DNA of 64,000 bases from Oscillospiraceae bacterium (GTDB lineage Bacteria; Bacillota; Clostridia; Oscillospirales; Oscillospiraceae), in assembly GCA_017434755.1 (NCBI GenBank), contig JAFRER010000021.1, positions 1 to 64,000 of the forward strand. Direction: 5' to 3'. How positions within the stretch are numbered: the first letter of the stretch is position 1; each line of letters opens with the position of its first letter. Positions 50,405-59,192 of the stretch are shown here, piece after piece. A model generated the notes under the pieces. That model searched no databases. It saw only the letters and a list, made by a program, of their open reading frames with translations, and was not told the origin of the DNA. Both the position numbers and the translations under genes were made by a program.

Positions 50405-51587
50405 CTGTCCAACCCTCCGGCATAACGACGAATGCGTTCGGCGCAGCTCTGTTTTCTGTCTGGATACCCGCTCCGACTGCAATTTTGGTTACAACTTCTC
50501 CATTATAGACCATCACCGAAGAGCGTCCACTGTCAAGGTTGCACGCGTTGATACAGCCCTGTTCTTCCATAAAATCAGCAAGATCATCGAAAGACGCTCC
50601 GAGACTGCTGATCATTCTTCCCTCTATCAGCACCAGAATGATCGTACCGTCCGCTCTCTGTCCTATAGCAGCGCGTGGATTATAGCCACCACCCAAGCCG
50701 GTCACTTTTATACCATCCTGTATAAGCACCGGCCACCAGCAGATTCCTTCTGCTATACCGCTTTCAACAGCTTCTTGCTCTGTGAAATAACCGACCACCA
50801 GCTTATGTTCCTCTGTAAGACCAACGAACGATCTTGAAAGCTCACGAACACTGTCATTTGGTACTACAACTTTTCCGTTTTTGACAATAAACCCTGCCGG
50901 TCTGCCTGTTTCCAAATAGAATCCTCCGGCTGTGATTCCTCCTATGGCACCATACATATCGCAGAATTCCTCTATCTGCTTCAACTCACCCCATGCACCT
51001 TTCTCTTCCGTGGCTTTCGGAACGGCGAGTCTTACAAGAGAAGGATCCCTGACTATCAGCATTTTCCCATGCCAGCTTGATCCCGTGATATCCACGAGTT
51101 CAATGACCGGTTTGTCCTCCGGGATCGGCTCAAAGGTCACCTCAGTAACCGCAGCTTCCTTTTCCACAGTATACTTTTTAGTTCCTTCTGAACTGATCGG
51201 ATAAAGGAGTCTGTCCACTTCCGCCTCTGACATAAAGACTTCAGGCACCCATTTCAGAGTTCCTGTATCCTTAAAAGTCCTTACGAACAGTGTCTTTGCC
51301 TGTTCTGAAGGGCCGTGTGTCACCAGCAGAACTGTCCCAAGCCCCGCAATACCGCCAACCACAAACAGCGTGAATAGGATCAGCAGGATCTTTCCGAAAA
51401 CATGACGTCTTCTCGGCTTTTTTTCTGACAAAACACCAGTTTCACGTATTTGTTCCTGATGATCCTCAAAAACCGCTGCTTCGGCTTCAACGATCTCTGT
51501 CTTTTTCTCTCTGACCGGAACTGTCCTGATTCTGTCTTTTCTTCCTCCGGAACCCGGTGCTATATGAGAACCTTTAGCGTTTGGCAT
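50397..51587 (-). CDS. Phosphodiester glycosidase (NAGPA-domain) membrane protein (copy 1)
   Basis: 396 residues. Cytoplasmic basic N-terminus (1-60), one transmembrane helix (about 63-88), a linker with HGPSEQAKTLFV, then a NAGPA-type domain (about 170-390): AIGGITAGGFYL, GYNPRAAIGQRADGTIILVLIEGR and ACNLDSGRSSVMVYNGE. The family removes alpha-linked GlcNAc from phosphodiesters or acts on phosphodiester-linked wall glycans. The usual LDGGxSS core reads LDSGRSS here, a Gly-to-Ser change not seen in the paralogue at 59189. GGAGG precedes the ATG, and the gene overlaps the upstream GT4 by 14 bases. Confidence 0.85.
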   Translation of the reverse strand: MPNAKGSHIAPGSGGRKDRIRTVPVREKKTEIVEAEAAVFEDHQEQIRETGVLSEKKPRRRHVFGKILLILFTLFVVGGIAGLGTVLLVTHGPSEQAKTLFVRTFKDTGTLKWVPEVFMSEAEVDRLLYPISSEGTKKYTVEKEAAVTEVTFEPIPEDKPVIELVDITGSSWHGKMLIVRDPSLVRLAVPKATEEKGAWGELKQIEEFCDMYGAIGGITAGGFYLETGRPAGFIVKNGKVVVPNDSVRELSRSFVGLTEEHKLVVGYFTEQEAVESGIAEGICWWPVLIQDGIKVTGLGGGYNPRAAIGQRADGTIILVLIEGRMISSLGASFDDLADFMEEQGCINACNLDSGRSSVMVYNGEVVTKIAVGAGIQTENRAAPNAFVVMPEGWTDD

Positions 51588-52746
51588 GTTTTTCCTCCGA
51601 AACTATTCTATCTGTTTCAAGTATCTCACTGAACATCTTCTTCAGTGCTTCTTTCGATCTAACCAGAGCGAAGTCCTCTACGGAAGCGGAGCAGTTTACC
51701 GAAACTGCCTTTCTCATCTCCGGATCGTAGAGTTTTTTGATTTTCTCCGCAAAATCATGACTGTCATTCGGATCTGCAAGATAGCCGTTATAGCCGTCTT
51801 TGACATAATCGACTATTCCATGGACCCCTGAGGCCACTATCGGCAGACCGGAAGCAAGCATCTCTATTCCAGCGAGCCCGAGCCCTTCCCTTTTTGAAGG
51901 CAGCACCCCAATATCTGCGCAACGGCATATCTCCGGAATGTCCTCCCTGAATCCGGTCAATATGAGCTTTATGTTTTTCTCCTTGGCTTCGTCGAGCAAA
52001 CCCTCGGTAGTATCTTCCTCCGTATACGCTCTTCCGCATATCACAAAAACAGCTTCCGGAATGGCACATTCTCCGAGTGCGTCGACAATCACGATATGGT
52101 TCTTTCTGTTTGACAGCTCTCCAACAGCAAGAACTACGAAAGCATTTTCAGGTATACCGAGAGCACGCCTGTACGCATCTCTATCAATCCGGCAGTTTCT
52201 GTATCTTTCCAGGTCCACTCCCATGCCGGGAAGATAATACGCTTTTCCGCACTTCATTTTTTTTGCCGCTGCATAGTCTTCTCTGTTTATGGTAATAATG
52301 GCATCCGTATATCTGGACATGACGGTTTCGATGGTCTTATAGATGAGTCTGGTCTTGAAGGAAGATCCTTTATGAAAATAAAAGCCGTGGGTGGTATAAA
52401 CCACTTTCATCCCGTCTCTTCTGTACTTTGCCGCAGCCGCTCTTCCGATGACGCCGGGGATCGGCGTATGGAGGAATACCGCATCGAAGCGCTCTTCCTT
52501 CAGCAGGTCCGCGAGCTGCCTGTAGCAGCGCACCGAACTGAGGGAAAACGGTCTGTTGGAAGAGAAAGCGATTTCATGGAACACGGTTCCGTTTTCTTTG
52601 AGAAATCCGGCGATATCCGTTTCAAAGCTGCGGCCGTTTCCCGCGCAGTGGACCTCGTATCCCATATCCTGCAATATATGAATATCCTTTACCAGAAACG
52701 CACGGATAAAGTCCGCAAATGCAGTAACAATGAGTGCTTTTTTCAT
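51574..52746 (-). CDS. GT4-family glycosyltransferase
   Basis: 390 residues, GT-B fold. N-terminal acceptor domain (MKKALIVTAFADFIRAFLVKD; VYTTHGFYFHKG) and C-terminal donor domain with VVLAVGELSNRKNH and the GT4 E-x7-E motif in SKREGLGLAGIEMLASGLPIVAS. Cytoplasmic, inverting GT-B enzymes of this sort extend lipid-linked oligosaccharides. It sits inside the LRR/NAGPA/membrane module between the first two members, which the second copy of the module lacks. Confidence 0.9.
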   Translation of the reverse strand: MKKALIVTAFADFIRAFLVKDIHILQDMGYEVHCAGNGRSFETDIAGFLKENGTVFHEIAFSSNRPFSLSSVRCYRQLADLLKEERFDAVFLHTPIPGVIGRAAAAKYRRDGMKVVYTTHGFYFHKGSSFKTRLIYKTIETVMSRYTDAIITINREDYAAAKKMKCGKAYYLPGMGVDLERYRNCRIDRDAYRRALGIPENAFVVLAVGELSNRKNHIVIVDALGECAIPEAVFVICGRAYTEEDTTEGLLDEAKEKNIKLILTGFREDIPEICRCADIGVLPSKREGLGLAGIEMLASGLPIVASGVHGIVDYVKDGYNGYLADPNDSHDFAEKIKKLYDPEMRKAVSVNCSASVEDFALVRSKEALKKMFSEILETDRIVSEEKHAKR

Positions 52747-52779
52747 ATCTGGTCTTTTCTGTCTGCTTTACCAGGCCGG

Positions 52780-54456
52780 TCAATAAAACATATTAAAAAT
52801 ATCTCGCATCTCATAATAAGCCGGGATAGATCTCCACTCATGACCATAACGGTCCTGGATGGAATCATATACATAGCAGTATGTATCGGGAAGAGCATTT
52901 TTTATCCACTCCACATCTTCAGCTGGCATCTCATTGGTTGTATAGAACAGATATTCCAGATAATCCATCTGTGCGATAATCTCCCTGTCATATGCGTGGC
53001 AGGCGTTTATATTCAGACATCTGAGATTCTTACAGCTCAAGACAGGCGTGATGTCCGTGACATCACTGAATGCCATCTCAAAGTAATACAGGTTTTCCAA
53101 TTCGCTGACAGCAGAAATATCGTTCACATACCCGCATGATACGATCAGATACTTCAGCTGTTTCATGTCTTTTACAAAATCGCAGTTATGATAGTGCATA
53201 TGCCCGAGATCAAGCGCGATCAGATCGGTGCAGTATTTCAGCGGCTGTATCTCTTCATCGTTCAGACTGATAGCAACGTAACCAGCCTCAGGCCTGTCCG
53301 AAGCGCAGAAGTATGTTATATCCGTGCGCAGCTGATAGTATCTGGTGACATAGACCGTCCAAACAAATCTGACTCCGTCATACTTATGATTCAGCTCATC
53401 CATCGTCTCATCCGGAATGCCGCAGTAGCACATCACCACTTTGCTGAGATACGGCATCGCAGCTGTGACTTTATCAAAGGCAGAGATCTCTATGTTTTTG
53501 ATTCCGGAAAAATCCAGCTCTGTCTCTGCTGTGGAGATGGTCCTGTTCAGAAAACTGAAGTTGCAGAGAACGGCAGCACCGCCGAAGCATTCTCTGAGTT
53601 CGGCAATGTCATCCATATCCAACAGTCTGCCGTTGAGATCAATCGTTTCGCAGCGCTCAAAAAGCTCTCCGGCTTTCTCGAGTTCATTCAATTCGTCTTT
53701 TGAATCAATATCAAAACTAAGTGCCGATGCATCATTCGGGAAGCGCTTTCCGAACAGCTCAACATCCCAAGTGAAGTGAATGCCGGGATAATCATTTTTC
53801 AACTCGATCTGGTCCTCGACAGAAAGGCGGCAATCATTTATTGTGACCTCTTTAATATATTCGAGGCCTGAAACGACCGTGTGTAAATCTTCAGCGTTCA
53901 GATCCGCCCCGTCAAGTACCAATGTTTCTGTATCCTTCGGGTATGAATTCCCAAGCAGTTCAGTCCCCCAGATGACAGTGCATCCCGGTGCCGCGGCTCT
54001 CACATCATAAACAAGTTCCCTTGAAACTCCCGAATCGCTGAGATCCAGAATAGAGAGTTTTTTCAGATACTTCAGAAGCTCAATGTCCGACTGTTCGAAA
54101 GACACAGGAGAAAGCGACTCTGACAGGCAGTCATATGATCCTGAAGAAAGCGGAACATCCCACAGGATATCGCATGCGGGAAATTTCTCGGCAATAGTCT
54201 CGAACTGCTCTGCCGTAACGGGATTGCCCCTGAGATCTATCGTATCTGGAGCATCCAGACGCATAAGGTCAGTGAGATCCGTTATTCCAGAATCTCTCAG
54301 ATCTATGTTTTTTTCACTGCGGTAAACATATCTCCCATAAAGACCTGTATAAAAGGACTTCACAACATAAAACGCTGAAATCACAGCAGCAATACTGATG
54401 ATTACTGTTGCCGCTATAATAACAGGTCTGTTTCTTTTTTTTGCTTTCTTCTTCAT
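52780..54456 (-). CDS. Membrane-anchored leucine-rich-repeat-like protein (module copy 1)
   Basis: 558 residues. Basic start KKKAKKRNR, one transmembrane helix (about 11-35), then an all-external solenoid of irregular leucine-rich units (IDLRGNPVTAEQFETIAEKFP, LSILDLSDSGVSRELV, LVLDGADLNAEDLHTV, LRCLNINACHAYDREI). Between units recur patches such as FPACDILWDVPLSSG. The C-terminus ends in a RSIPAYYEMRD motif. The protein at 60360-62060 repeats the architecture segment by segment. The ribosome site is weak. An adhesive or scaffold role for the polysaccharide machinery is inferred from context. Confidence 0.8.
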   Translation of the reverse strand: MKKKAKKRNRPVIIAATVIISIAAVISAFYVVKSFYTGLYGRYVYRSEKNIDLRDSGITDLTDLMRLDAPDTIDLRGNPVTAEQFETIAEKFPACDILWDVPLSSGSYDCLSESLSPVSFEQSDIELLKYLKKLSILDLSDSGVSRELVYDVRAAAPGCTVIWGTELLGNSYPKDTETLVLDGADLNAEDLHTVVSGLEYIKEVTINDCRLSVEDQIELKNDYPGIHFTWDVELFGKRFPNDASALSFDIDSKDELNELEKAGELFERCETIDLNGRLLDMDDIAELRECFGGAAVLCNFSFLNRTISTAETELDFSGIKNIEISAFDKVTAAMPYLSKVVMCYCGIPDETMDELNHKYDGVRFVWTVYVTRYYQLRTDITYFCASDRPEAGYVAISLNDEEIQPLKYCTDLIALDLGHMHYHNCDFVKDMKQLKYLIVSCGYVNDISAVSELENLYYFEMAFSDVTDITPVLSCKNLRCLNINACHAYDREIIAQMDYLEYLFYTTNEMPAEDVEWIKNALPDTYCYVYDSIQDRYGHEWRSIPAYYEMRDIFNMFY

Positions 54457-54483
54457 CTTGGAATCAAAAACCTTCTGCCTGAA

Positions 54484-55467
54484 CTATTTTCGTATTAATG
54501 TATCATATGCGGCAATAAATGCTTTTCTGCCCAGCAGAGAAATCATAGCTGCACCACGGGCTTTAGGCCGGCCTTTTGGATCTGTCATTACTCCTGCTCT
54601 GAGTTCTTTTATCCTGTTCCAGCATTCTTCAGCAAGTTCGGAGTCATCACAATGGACAGCTCCGGCATAAGACTGGAAATACACGCTCAAAACCCTGCTG
54701 TTCACTGCTTTTTCCAGATCCGGTCTCTGATTGCAGATATCAGTTCTCAGTCGATCTGCAATCTCGAAACTGTCATGGTATCGTTTTACCTCGCGCTTTC
54801 TCCCCATGATACTGTCTTTTCTCTGCAGATAATAATAGAGCTTTTCATCGGTAAAACTGACCTTATCGGATTTTAAAAACAGTTTATAGACGGAATCAAG
54901 ATCCTCATTATACAGTCCGACCGGAAAAAGAAAACCATCCATCAGGGATGCCCGATACATTTTTGCCCATGCTTCGGTATCGAACATCGACTGTCTGAGC
55001 ATAATCTCTAGAGCTCTGTCCGCATCAAACAGCTGATTTGTTCCGTTTTCCTGCCTAACGGGAAAAAGCTGTTCGTTTCCCTGATCATCCAGGCAAAAAG
55101 CACGAATACCGCAAACGGAGATATCCACCTGGTCATTCTCAAAAGCCTGCAGCAGTTTCTCTATATACTTTTCCGAAACATAATCATCGCTGTCAACATA
55201 TGTGATAAAATCACCCGATGCTATTGCAAGTCCTGCATTTCTGGCATCAGACAGTCCGCCGTTTTTCTTATGGATCACTTTTATTCTGCCGTCTCTTTCG
55301 GCAAATCCGTCGCACATAACTCCGCAGAAATCGGATGATCCGTCGTCTACCAGTATTATTTCAATATCGCCATAGCTTTGCGAAAGCAATGAATCAACGC
55401 ACTTTGAAAGATACTGCTCAACCTTATAAACCGGTACGATAATGCTTACCAATGATTTCATCCTCAT
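54484..55467 (-). CDS. GT2-family glycosyltransferase
   Basis: 327 residues, GT-A fold. VSIIVPVYKVEQYLSKCVDSLLSQ opens the domain, ILVDDGSSD gives the nucleotide site and YVDSDDYVS the metal-binding DxD. C-terminal half helical, typical of capsule-type transferases (EpsJ/CpsJ-like). Two ATGs (55467 and two codons in) are possible, neither with a clear ribosome site; coupling to the sugar-transferase gene 9 bases upstream is likely. Confidence 0.9.
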   Translation of the reverse strand: MRMKSLVSIIVPVYKVEQYLSKCVDSLLSQSYGDIEIILVDDGSSDFCGVMCDGFAERDGRIKVIHKKNGGLSDARNAGLAIASGDFITYVDSDDYVSEKYIEKLLQAFENDQVDISVCGIRAFCLDDQGNEQLFPVRQENGTNQLFDADRALEIMLRQSMFDTEAWAKMYRASLMDGFLFPVGLYNEDLDSVYKLFLKSDKVSFTDEKLYYYLQRKDSIMGRKREVKRYHDSFEIADRLRTDICNQRPDLEKAVNSRVLSVYFQSYAGAVHCDDSELAEECWNRIKELRAGVMTDPKGRPKARGAAMISLLGRKAFIAAYDTLIRK

Positions 55468-55476
55468 CTCGGGAAA

Positions 55477-56934
55477 TCACATAGCCCCTTTCCTCTGAAA
55501 CAGGACCATAATGGTTTTGAACAGTATCTTCATATCAAGGCTCAGTCTGAAATTGCAGATATACTCCGTATCAAGCCTGACAACCTCTTCAAAATCCGTG
55601 ATTTCACTTCTTCCGCTTACCTGCCACAGCCCGGTTATTCCGGGCTTTATAGCCAGTCTTGCCCTGTGATGATACTGATACTTCTCCCATTCGTCAAGTG
55701 TTGGCGGTCTGGTACCGACAAGGCTCATGTCACCTTTCAGAACGTTGAAGAATTGTGGAAATTCATCCAGGCTTGTCTTACGAATAAACTCACCTATACC
55801 TGTCTTTTTCGTCCCGTCCGGTAGAATCCTGTTGCCGATTATACGCGGATCAAAATCAAGCTTGAACATCAGTCCGTCGCCTATGCGGTTCTGTGCCATG
55901 TATTCTTTTTTGCGTTCCTCCGCATCCGGATACATCGAACGGAATTTCAGTATTTTGAAAGTCTTCCCGTTTTTGCCGACCCTGACCTGTTTGAACAGGA
56001 TCGGTCCGGGAGAACTGATAAATATGATAGGTCCTATTACGATACCGATAATGATCGTAATGATGCTTCCGACTATACCTCCTGCAATATCTGCGGCCCT
56101 TTTTATCGTGGCTTGATACGGGGCAATATAATTGAACGCCGTCGTCAAAACCGTGCGGTTTCCGATCTGCTCAATGAATTGCTTGTTTCTGTCAACATTT
56201 CTCAGGTTGATCACGTTATGTACCGTGACACCCATTTCGGCGCACTCTTCTACCACATTCTCCGGCAACATACCGTTTTTAGGGAAGAAAAGCAGGACTT
56301 CGTCCACCCATTCTCTGCATATATAGTCGGAAAGTTCAGAAATATCCGCAACGACCGGAGTGCCTTCGACCTCTTTCTCTGTGTTTCCCTCTGTCAGTAT
56401 GACTCCGGTGATCCTTAACTGGCCCGCAGGATCGTTTTTTATCTCTCTCAGAATCTCGGCCGCATCTTCCGAAGTATTCGATACAACAAGAAGAGATCTC
56501 GTCTTTTTTGCATTAAGCAGTCCTTTCCTGACTATCAGTGTTTTCAGAACCGTCCTGCAAACGATATCCAGAACCGCATAAATAGCGACTGTGTAGTATA
56601 CAATCAGTCGCGAATATACCAATGACCTGTGCAGAGCGAAAAGATAAACGGACGTAAATGCGAGAAGCGTCAATGACTGTATGCCCACGCTTATGATCTC
56701 TGCGGTCAGATTTCTTTTGAAGATCATATTATAGCTGTTAATCAGCAAGGAAAGAAGAAAGAGTCCCAGCGCAAGCACTACCGCAAGAGTAAAGTATTCC
56801 GTATCATTATATGGAAGGACAAGTGTTTTATATCTTATAAAATATGCAAGAATAAATGCCAGCTGAAGGCAAACCATATCCAGCACAATAAAATCGATAT
56901 GAAGTTTTCCATCCGTGCGTGAATGTTGATACAT
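55477..56934 (-). CDS. Polyprenyl-phosphate sugar-1-phosphate transferase (WbaP/CpsE-like)
   Basis: 485 residues. Four N-terminal transmembrane helices, a CoA-binding-like Rossmann region (about 140-260, RSLLVVSNTSEDAAEIL), a further membrane-embedded hairpin (near 285), and the C-terminal catalytic domain with FKQVRVGKNGKTFKILKFRSM, KTSLDEFPQFFNVLKGDMS, LVGTRPP and KPGITGLWQVSGRS. It starts polymer synthesis by moving a sugar-1-phosphate onto undecaprenyl phosphate at the inner face of the membrane. GGAG lies 9 bases before the ATG. It is the second gene after the main promoter. Confidence 0.94.
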   Translation of the reverse strand: MYQHSRTDGKLHIDFIVLDMVCLQLAFILAYFIRYKTLVLPYNDTEYFTLAVVLALGLFLLSLLINSYNMIFKRNLTAEIISVGIQSLTLLAFTSVYLFALHRSLVYSRLIVYYTVAIYAVLDIVCRTVLKTLIVRKGLLNAKKTRSLLVVSNTSEDAAEILREIKNDPAGQLRITGVILTEGNTEKEVEGTPVVADISELSDYICREWVDEVLLFFPKNGMLPENVVEECAEMGVTVHNVINLRNVDRNKQFIEQIGNRTVLTTAFNYIAPYQATIKRAADIAGGIVGSIITIIIGIVIGPIIFISSPGPILFKQVRVGKNGKTFKILKFRSMYPDAEERKKEYMAQNRIGDGLMFKLDFDPRIIGNRILPDGTKKTGIGEFIRKTSLDEFPQFFNVLKGDMSLVGTRPPTLDEWEKYQYHHRARLAIKPGITGLWQVSGRSEITDFEEVVRLDTEYICNFRLSLDMKILFKTIMVLFQRKGAM

Positions 56935-56989
56935 GGAACGCTACTCCGTTAATACTGACAACAGCGTCAGGTTTTATCAGTGCTTTCAA

Positions 56990-57901
56990 TCACAGCAGCC
57001 CGAACAGGAACAGTATTTTGAAAATCATATCATCTGTTCTGTCAGTCCTTGCTATCTCTCCGGATCTGATCAAAGCCATCCTTGAAGAAAACGACTTGTT
57101 ATAATCACACAGGCTGTCAAGGATCCTGAGATTATCCTCAGGAATGACGTCGGCATAGGTTTTCCGAAGATGATCCGCGAACACCAGTCTGCCCCTCAGT
57201 TTCTGAAGAGGATCTCCTCTCAACATCTTTCCTGCCCTGTGTTTTTTGCTCACATCAGCACCTACGGCATTTGACCCGTGCTGACGGTATAGCACATACC
57301 CGTTTTCATCCTGAAAAACTTTTCCGCCTGCGGCAAGAACTATGCGCAGAAGATCCCAATCGTGTATGCAGATCTGTTCGTGAGGAAATCTGAGAAAAAG
57401 CTCTGCAGCTCTGCTGTTGAAAACGAATGTGCAGCCTGAGGCATGGTTTTCAAGTAGCGAGGAACCGAAAGTGATTCCGATATAGTTCTTCTCTTCTTTG
57501 AGAGGTCTGAGTTCGTTATCTGCAGGAATTGTCCTGCAGGTGTATAAGAGAGGCGTCTCGATCCCATTACACTTGGATGACTCCAGAACGTTTATCCCGG
57601 CAATCAGTTTCCTTGGGAGCCAGACATCGTCCTGATCCGCAAAAGCATAATAAGTTGATCTCGGAGCTGTTCTCAGTGCTTCTTGAAACGACCTTCCCAC
57701 CCCAAGATTGTCTCCCGCCGAAAATGAGACGTTTTGATACTTTGCGGCATATTCTCTGAGTATATCCAGAGTCCCGTCCGAAGAACCGTCATCACGGACA
57801 AAAAGCACTGTTTCGATTTCTTCCTGACGGAGTATGCTTTCGATCTGCTCTCTCAGGTATTTTTCTCCGTTATATGTCGACATGACTACGGTTACGGTCA
57901 T
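56990..57901 (-). CDS. GT2-family glycosyltransferase, rhamnosyltransferase-like
   Basis: 303 residues. VTVVMSTYNGEKYLREQIESILRQ, VRDDGSSDGTLDILRE and FADQDDVWLPRKL (DxD region) match the alpha-rhamnosyltransferase-like branch of GT2 found in Firmicute polysaccharide loci; HASGCTFVFN and HDWDLLRIVLAAGG fit the same branch. The ATG at 57901 was chosen with GAGGG just upstream; an ATG six codons earlier has its Shine-Dalgarno too close. It is the first gene of the 13-gene operon. Confidence 0.88.
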   Translation of the reverse strand: MTVTVVMSTYNGEKYLREQIESILRQEEIETVLFVRDDGSSDGTLDILREYAAKYQNVSFSAGDNLGVGRSFQEALRTAPRSTYYAFADQDDVWLPRKLIAGINVLESSKCNGIETPLLYTCRTIPADNELRPLKEEKNYIGITFGSSLLENHASGCTFVFNSRAAELFLRFPHEQICIHDWDLLRIVLAAGGKVFQDENGYVLYRQHGSNAVGADVSKKHRAGKMLRGDPLQKLRGRLVFADHLRKTYADVIPEDNLRILDSLCDYNKSFSSRMALIRSGEIARTDRTDDMIFKILFLFGLL

Positions 57902-57942
57902 TTTTCCCTCACGAAGCATTCCTTATAATTAACCAATATTAG

Positions 57943-57971
57943 ATTATAATCTATTGGGCTCATTATGTCAA
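57943..57971 (-). promoter_or_regulatory. Perfect consensus promoter of the main polysaccharide operon
   Basis: On the minus strand: TTGACA (57971-57966), 17 bases, TATAAT (57948-57943). The -10 lies inside a perfect 14-bp palindrome TAGATTATAATCTA (57940-57953), a possible repressor site. Intergenic gaps downstream are all under 80 bases as far as 42656. Confidence 0.85.
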
Positions 57972-57988
57972 AGATATGATTGATTTGC

Positions 57989-58025
57989 GGAAAACCGGAC
58001 AGGATCTTATCCCGTCCGGTTTTCC
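57989..58025 (-). terminator. 12-bp hairpin ending the upstream polysaccharide unit
   Basis: GGAAAACCGGAC (57989-58000) pairs with GTCCGGTTTTCC (58014-58025), with an inner GAT/ATC. It lies 61 bases past the stop at 58086 and just upstream of the main promoter. No strong T-run follows, so partial read-through is possible. Confidence 0.6.
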
Positions 58026-58085
58026 TTATTTGCGATTGATTTGAACAGTGGGAGAAATTGAAGGATCATTATGTACAATTCAACG

Positions 58086-59192
58086 TCAATAAGTGGCCTT
58101 TTCAAGTATCTCCGCTGCTTTGATCCCCTTGTCTGTGTTCTGAACGATCAGTCTGATCACGTTCTCCGTATTGACAAATCCCCAGATGCCCCAACAGTCA
58201 ACATAGTACGTGAGATCACACATATACCTGCCGTCACCGACATCCAGGATCTTTCTTATCTGTATGTCGGTTATCACATTATTTCTGTAGGATCCGAAGA
58301 TAAGGCTGTCCATGGTGTTGAACGTGCGGATCTGCAGATCTCCGCCCATGACAAGATAATCTTCAAGCGCATAATAATTAGTCCTGTAATTATACTTTGA
58401 ACTGCCGGTGAACGCGACATATTTATCTATAAATTCCGGGATGAATGCTTTAATCTCGGCTTTTTTTTCATCGTCGCAGTACCTTTCGAGATACTCCTCC
58501 TGAACATTATCGTTGTATGCTTCGGCAGATGAACCGGTTTCATCCAATACCTCCACATCTATGTCTGAAAGGAATTCGCCTATCCTATACGTGCACAAAA
58601 AAGGCAGTCTATAGTCAGTATCGTAATAATCTCTGAAAAAATCGAATTTGATATTATCTTCAACTATATACGAACTGTCCAGAAGATAGCCGTTGCAGAA
58701 GACTTTATAGTCCTTCGGGACCGTTATCGGATCACAGCTGTTCAGCAGGAACGAGAAATCAAAATCTTCCCGGCTCACATACCATGGTCTTAGGCCGAAT
58801 GCGATCTCTTCCGACTGAAGCAGCTCGAAGGAACCAATCACCGTATCGCCGCATTCGAGCACATAACTGATCCTGTCATCTGTCGAATTTGCCGGATCCT
58901 TGACTTCCTTCACTCCCGGTTCAAGAAACTCTTTTATGATCGCGAAGGAGACGTCCGGAGGCTGGATGTTCGTATCCAGAGAAAGCAGAAAGTCCTTTTC
59001 GACATCTCTGATCCTTTCGACATCAAATGAAGCCATATACTGCTCTACGGCGCGCTCCGGTCGTGTCTTTTCATACTCGTCCAGAAAACGGAACAGTACG
59101 ATAAGGCCTATAACCGCGGCACACAAGAAGAAAACAGCGTATGCGAGGAGACCCTTCATGAAAGAGGGCTTTTTCTTGCAGACTCTGCTCAT
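58086..59192 (-). CDS. Single-pass membrane protein of unknown function (module copy 2)
   Basis: 368 residues. Basic start SRVCKKKPSFMKG, one transmembrane helix (about 14-36), then an external domain with VPKDYKVFCNGYLLDSS, the counterpart of the CNG motif in the protein at 49325-50404. The second half is rich in Tyr and Asp (FFRDYYDTDYR) and ends in a beta-rich portion (YMCDLTYYVDCWGIWGFV). The start overlaps the NAGPA stop by four bases (ATGA), so the two are translated together. Family not recognised. Confidence 0.75.
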   Translation of the reverse strand: MSRVCKKKPSFMKGLLAYAVFFLCAAVIGLIVLFRFLDEYEKTRPERAVEQYMASFDVERIRDVEKDFLLSLDTNIQPPDVSFAIIKEFLEPGVKEVKDPANSTDDRISYVLECGDTVIGSFELLQSEEIAFGLRPWYVSREDFDFSFLLNSCDPITVPKDYKVFCNGYLLDSSYIVEDNIKFDFFRDYYDTDYRLPFLCTYRIGEFLSDIDVEVLDETGSSAEAYNDNVQEEYLERYCDDEKKAEIKAFIPEFIDKYVAFTGSSKYNYRTNYYALEDYLVMGGDLQIRTFNTMDSLIFGSYRNNVITDIQIRKILDVGDGRYMCDLTYYVDCWGIWGFVNTENVIRLIVQNTDKGIKAAEILEKATY

